Positions 36,360-38,656 of a stretch of 38,656 nucleotides of DNA are shown in pieces. A program made the position numbers and the translations under genes. The stretch lies in the IMG/VR virus record IMGVR_UViG_3300035670_000595, positions 1 to 38,656 of that record; one strand, given 5' to 3'. The stretch is from a virus. Within the stretch, counting starts at the first letter, position 1. Every line of letters starts with the position of its first letter. The notes beneath the pieces were generated by a model. The model was given only the letters and a program-made list of their open reading frames with translations, did no database searches and was not told where the DNA came from.

Positions 36360-38083
36360 AGCACCACCAGGTCGCGGCTGTTGTAGACCGAGGTCCGCGA
36401 CGCGCCGTCGAACGCCATCCAGCGCGCCAGCGCCGTGATCGTCGCCACCACGCCGTCGATCTTGTTCGCCGGATGCTCCTTGCGCGGGTAGACGTTGTCC
36501 TTCGCGTCGTAATGGCAGACCACGTTGGACACCATCCAGGTCATCACCGGGTCGCCGTCATGGTGCAGGCGGCCGTCGATCACCAGCGATTCCAGCTCCT
36601 TCATCGGCTCGCTGAAGTTCAGCACCGTGGGCCGGACCTCCACCATCGTGGTCACCCGGTCCTCGCTGAGGCGGTTGCACAGCTGCGTCGCCTGGTGCGG
36701 GTCGAACCCCATCTCGTGCAGGTCGCCGGCCAGCGCGTCGGCGCGGATGTCCTGCTCGATCCGGTCGATGTCGATGATGTTGCCGGGCGTCGTCGTCAGC
36801 CAGCCGGCGCGCGACCAGCCCGAATACTGGTCGGGCGCGTCGTCGGCGTCGATCGCGGCCGCCGGCACGTAGTGGCGCAGGAACAGGTAGTAGTGATACT
36901 TGCCGTCGATCAAGCGGCGGAACATCCGGGCCCGGCTGGCGACGTCCTTTTTCGACGCCAGGTCGAGACCGCCGATCTCGGTGTCGCCGGCGAAATCCTC
37001 GAGCCGCAGCGACGGATCGGCCGCCGCGTGCCAGGCGTCCATGTCCATCCAGGGCGCGCCGGCGCCGACCCAGGCGCAGAGCCGCTTGGTCTTGAAGTTG
37101 GCGATCGCCGACGGGCTCGACTTGGCCTTGGTCGCCAGGCGCTCAAGATCCTCGATCCGCACCGACACGCCCAGATTCGGGTTCGCCTTCGCCCAGGCGC
37201 GCGGGTCGTCCCAGGCGTCGTCCTCGTCGATGGTGTAGATGATCCCGAAATAGGTCTCGTCAGTCGAGACGCCGGTCAGGATTTTCACCACGTAGCTGCG
37301 CTGCTCGTAGCAGATGCCGGCCAGATTCGACCCCGCCGTCGTGATCGCCCAGATCAGCGACTGCGTGCGCGAGCCGGTCGAGGTCTCCATCACGTCCCAG
37401 ACCGCCCGGGTCTTGTGCGCGTGCAGCTCGTCGAGGCTCGCGAAATGCGTGTTCAGACCGTCGAGGCTGTCATCGGCCGAGGACAGCGCCTTCAAGATCG
37501 ACGCCGACGCCGGCACCGACAGCGCATGCTTCTGCACCTCGACGCCAAAGCGGTTGCGGAACCCCGCCTCGCGCAGCGCCATGCCGCGCGCCACGTCGAA
37601 CACGATCCGCGCCTGATCCTTGTTCGTGGCCAGGCTGTAGACCTCGGCGCCGGCCTCGTCGTCGGCGGCCAGCATGTAGTTCGCGATGCCCGCGGTCAGC
37701 GTCGACTTCGCGTTCTTGCGCGGCAGCTCGAGATAGGCGGTGTTGAACCGGCGCAGGCCGGTGTCGCGATGCACCCAGCCGAACACGACGCAGATCGGGA
37801 ACTTCTGCCAGGGCTCCAGGCGGATGCGCTCGCGGTTTTTCGCCCACACGCCCTTGATGTGGCGCATCAGCTCGAGGAAGCGGCAGACCCGGTCGGCCTG
37901 CTCCTCGTCGAAGACGTAGGGGAACGCCGGATCGCCGGCCGCCGCGCGCGCGAGGTCGCGCAGCTGGCGGCGGCAGGCGAGGATGGTCAGCTTGCAGGCC
38001 GGCACCGTGCCGTCGACCACGCCCTGGGCATAGGCGTGCGCGGCGATCACATGCGGCGCGGTGAAGCTGGGGGTTTCGGTCAT
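36356..38083 (-). CDS. terL: Terminase large subunit
   Basis: 575-aa packaging ATPase/nuclease of the Terminase_1/HK97 type. The ATPase shows RRFNTAYLELPRKNAKSTLT (Walker A-like, 121-128) and NTHFASLDELHAHKTRAVWD (Walker B with D218-E219). The nuclease domain begins around EIGGLDLASKKDVASRARMF (near 345) and includes later acidic residues in EQDIRADALAGDLHEMGFDP. It translocates DNA into the prohead and cuts it. It begins two bases after the small subunit stop. Confidence 0.96.
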   Translation of the reverse strand: MTETPSFTAPHVIAAHAYAQGVVDGTVPACKLTILACRRQLRDLARAAAGDPAFPYVFDEEQADRVCRFLELMRHIKGVWAKNRERIRLEPWQKFPICVVFGWVHRDTGLRRFNTAYLELPRKNAKSTLTAGIANYMLAADDEAGAEVYSLATNKDQARIVFDVARGMALREAGFRNRFGVEVQKHALSVPASASILKALSSADDSLDGLNTHFASLDELHAHKTRAVWDVMETSTGSRTQSLIWAITTAGSNLAGICYEQRSYVVKILTGVSTDETYFGIIYTIDEDDAWDDPRAWAKANPNLGVSVRIEDLERLATKAKSSPSAIANFKTKRLCAWVGAGAPWMDMDAWHAAADPSLRLEDFAGDTEIGGLDLASKKDVASRARMFRRLIDGKYHYYLFLRHYVPAAAIDADDAPDQYSGWSRAGWLTTTPGNIIDIDRIEQDIRADALAGDLHEMGFDPHQATQLCNRLSEDRVTTMVEVRPTVLNFSEPMKELESLVIDGRLHHDGDPVMTWMVSNVVCHYDAKDNVYPRKEHPANKIDGVVATITALARWMAFDGASRTSVYNSRDLVVL

Positions 38084-38085
38084 GT

Positions 38086-38595
38086 TCAGATATTGTCCCA
38101 GTCATCCCCGCCGGCGGCCGTCTTCGGCGCCGGCGCGGCGGCGGTGTCGAACAGGTCGAGCTGCGCCTGGCTGGCGCGGATCTGCGCGATCACCGTAAAG
38201 CCCATTTCGGTCGCCAGCCGGTGCATCGTGTCCTCGGCCCGGCGCGCGACGACCAGCCAGGCGCTGACCTGCTCGTAACCGCTCGGCGTGCTGGCCGTGT
38301 AGCCCTTCTTGTGCAGCTCGTCCTGGGCCTTGAGATACTGCTCGTAGGCCCGGCAGTAGCGGCCCAGCTCGGTCTTGAACAGGCCCGACCATTTCCGCTG
38401 CGCCGCCAGCAGGGTCGCCTTCTCGCGGAACTCGCGCTTGCCCGCCGCCGTGCGCACGAAGCTCGGCACCGACAGCTTCGCCGGCCGGCGCGATCCGCCG
38501 TCCCCACCCTCGCCGCCCGAGCCGCCGCCCGTGCGCTTGCCGGCGTCGCCCTGCACGATCTTCAGGTGCGTTGCCTTCGGTGGCCGTCCCCGCAT
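38086..38595 (-). CDS. terS: Terminase small subunit (P27 family)
   Basis: 169-aa DNA-recognition subunit. It begins with the family's RGRPPKATHLKIVQGDAGKR and has the helical core LKTELGRYCRAYEQYLKAQD-like part (here FKTELGRYCRAYEQYLKAQD) followed by SGYEQVSAWLVVARRAEDTM. It binds the packaging site and guides the large subunit. First gene of the late operon at the right end of the window; a G-rich stretch precedes its start. Upstream, across the window ends, lies the HNH gene. Confidence 0.93.
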   Translation of the reverse strand: MRGRPPKATHLKIVQGDAGKRTGGGSGGEGGDGGSRRPAKLSVPSFVRTAAGKREFREKATLLAAQRKWSGLFKTELGRYCRAYEQYLKAQDELHKKGYTASTPSGYEQVSAWLVVARRAEDTMHRLATEMGFTVIAQIRASQAQLDLFDTAAAPAPKTAAGGDDWDNI

Positions 38596-38656
38596 CGCAT
38601 ACCCCCCGTCGGTGGGGTACCCCCCCTACCGAATTTCGCGCGCACAAAACCCTGAC
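38596..38656. other. Right-end non-coding segment, candidate packaging-site region
   Basis: 61 bp before the terminase start. It has runs of C and G arranged symmetrically (ACCCCCC ... GGTGGGGTACCCC), including the palindrome GGGGTACCCC at 38614-38623, and ends with an AATTTCGCGCGC stretch. The left end (1-30) contributes GTAGGG (18-23)/CCCTAC (29-34). If the ends join, these make a 91-bp non-coding gap between HNH and small terminase genes, where a cos or pac site would be expected. No cos consensus can be recognised by eye. Confidence 0.3.

Noticed and set aside
1-38656. tRNA or rRNA genes
   Set aside because: No cloverleaf-like segment or conserved tRNA T-loop (GGTTCGAATCC-type) was noticed; cannot be excluded without a covariance search.

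Overview
The window reads as an essentially complete genome of a temperate-type siphovirus (tailed phage with an HK97-type head and a lambda/GTA-type tail) of a high-GC host. GC content is very high by eye (roughly 70%), so almost every gene has a long antisense shadow. The tail genes (GTA-like tail assembly chaperone, DUF6525-like protein, DUF6950-like peptidase, GpJ-type tip protein) and the tight ATGA-coupled organisation fit phages of Alphaproteobacteria. The host cannot be named from the sequence alone.

Layout. (1) 9380 down to 565, leftward: an early/replication operon. It holds a zinc-ribbon/Rmf-like protein, a small protein, a CHC2/Toprim primase, a 36-aa membrane peptide, an MT-A70 adenine methyltransferase, several winged-helix or unknown proteins, a small serine recombinase, a TSCPD protein and a Walker-type helicase/ATPase. 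It is followed by a 240-bp array of TGTTAC repeats (candidate replication origin), a DUF6362-like protein and a terminator. (2) 429 to 31, leftward: an HNH nuclease. If the window ends are joined it lies just upstream of the terminase genes, the usual HNH-TerS-TerL order, so the window is probably a whole genome cut near its packaging site. (3) 9381-9682: the divergent control region, with candidate promoters and a symmetric nested inverted repeat. (4) 9683 to 12873, rightward: two tandem paralogous HTH regulators, an HTH/coiled-coil protein and a 539-aa ParB-like protein, ended by a strong terminator. (5) 38595 down to 12931, leftward: the late operon, in the order TerS, TerL, portal, ClpP-like protease, capsid, connectors, tail terminator, a four-gene glycosyltransferase/DUF115-like cassette, tail tube, frameshifted chaperones, tape measure, tail tip, fibre, membrane proteins, SleB endolysin and overlapping spanins. 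A lone rightward lipoprotein gene (21399-21668) sits inside the tail module as a probable moron.

The most unusual signal is a 15-bp near-perfect palindrome, GCGAAC-GSC-GTTCGC, present in eight exact copies scattered over the whole genome, in intergenic gaps and in all three codon frames. All eight have the same central base (C) on the transcribed sense strand. One copy, extended to 19 bp, lies 36 bp before the ParB-like gene, and a 27-bp version lies in the gap beside the capsid genes. This is either a dispersed DNA site (partition or silencing by the ParB-like protein) or a repeated RNA hairpin of boxB-like size. In the latter case the arginine-rich tail of the second HTH regulator is a possible partner. 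Related half-sites occur in the control region.

There is no tyrosine integrase, no large serine integrase and no classical CI repressor. How lysogeny would be established is therefore open: by the small serine recombinase, or as a ParB-maintained extrachromosomal prophage.
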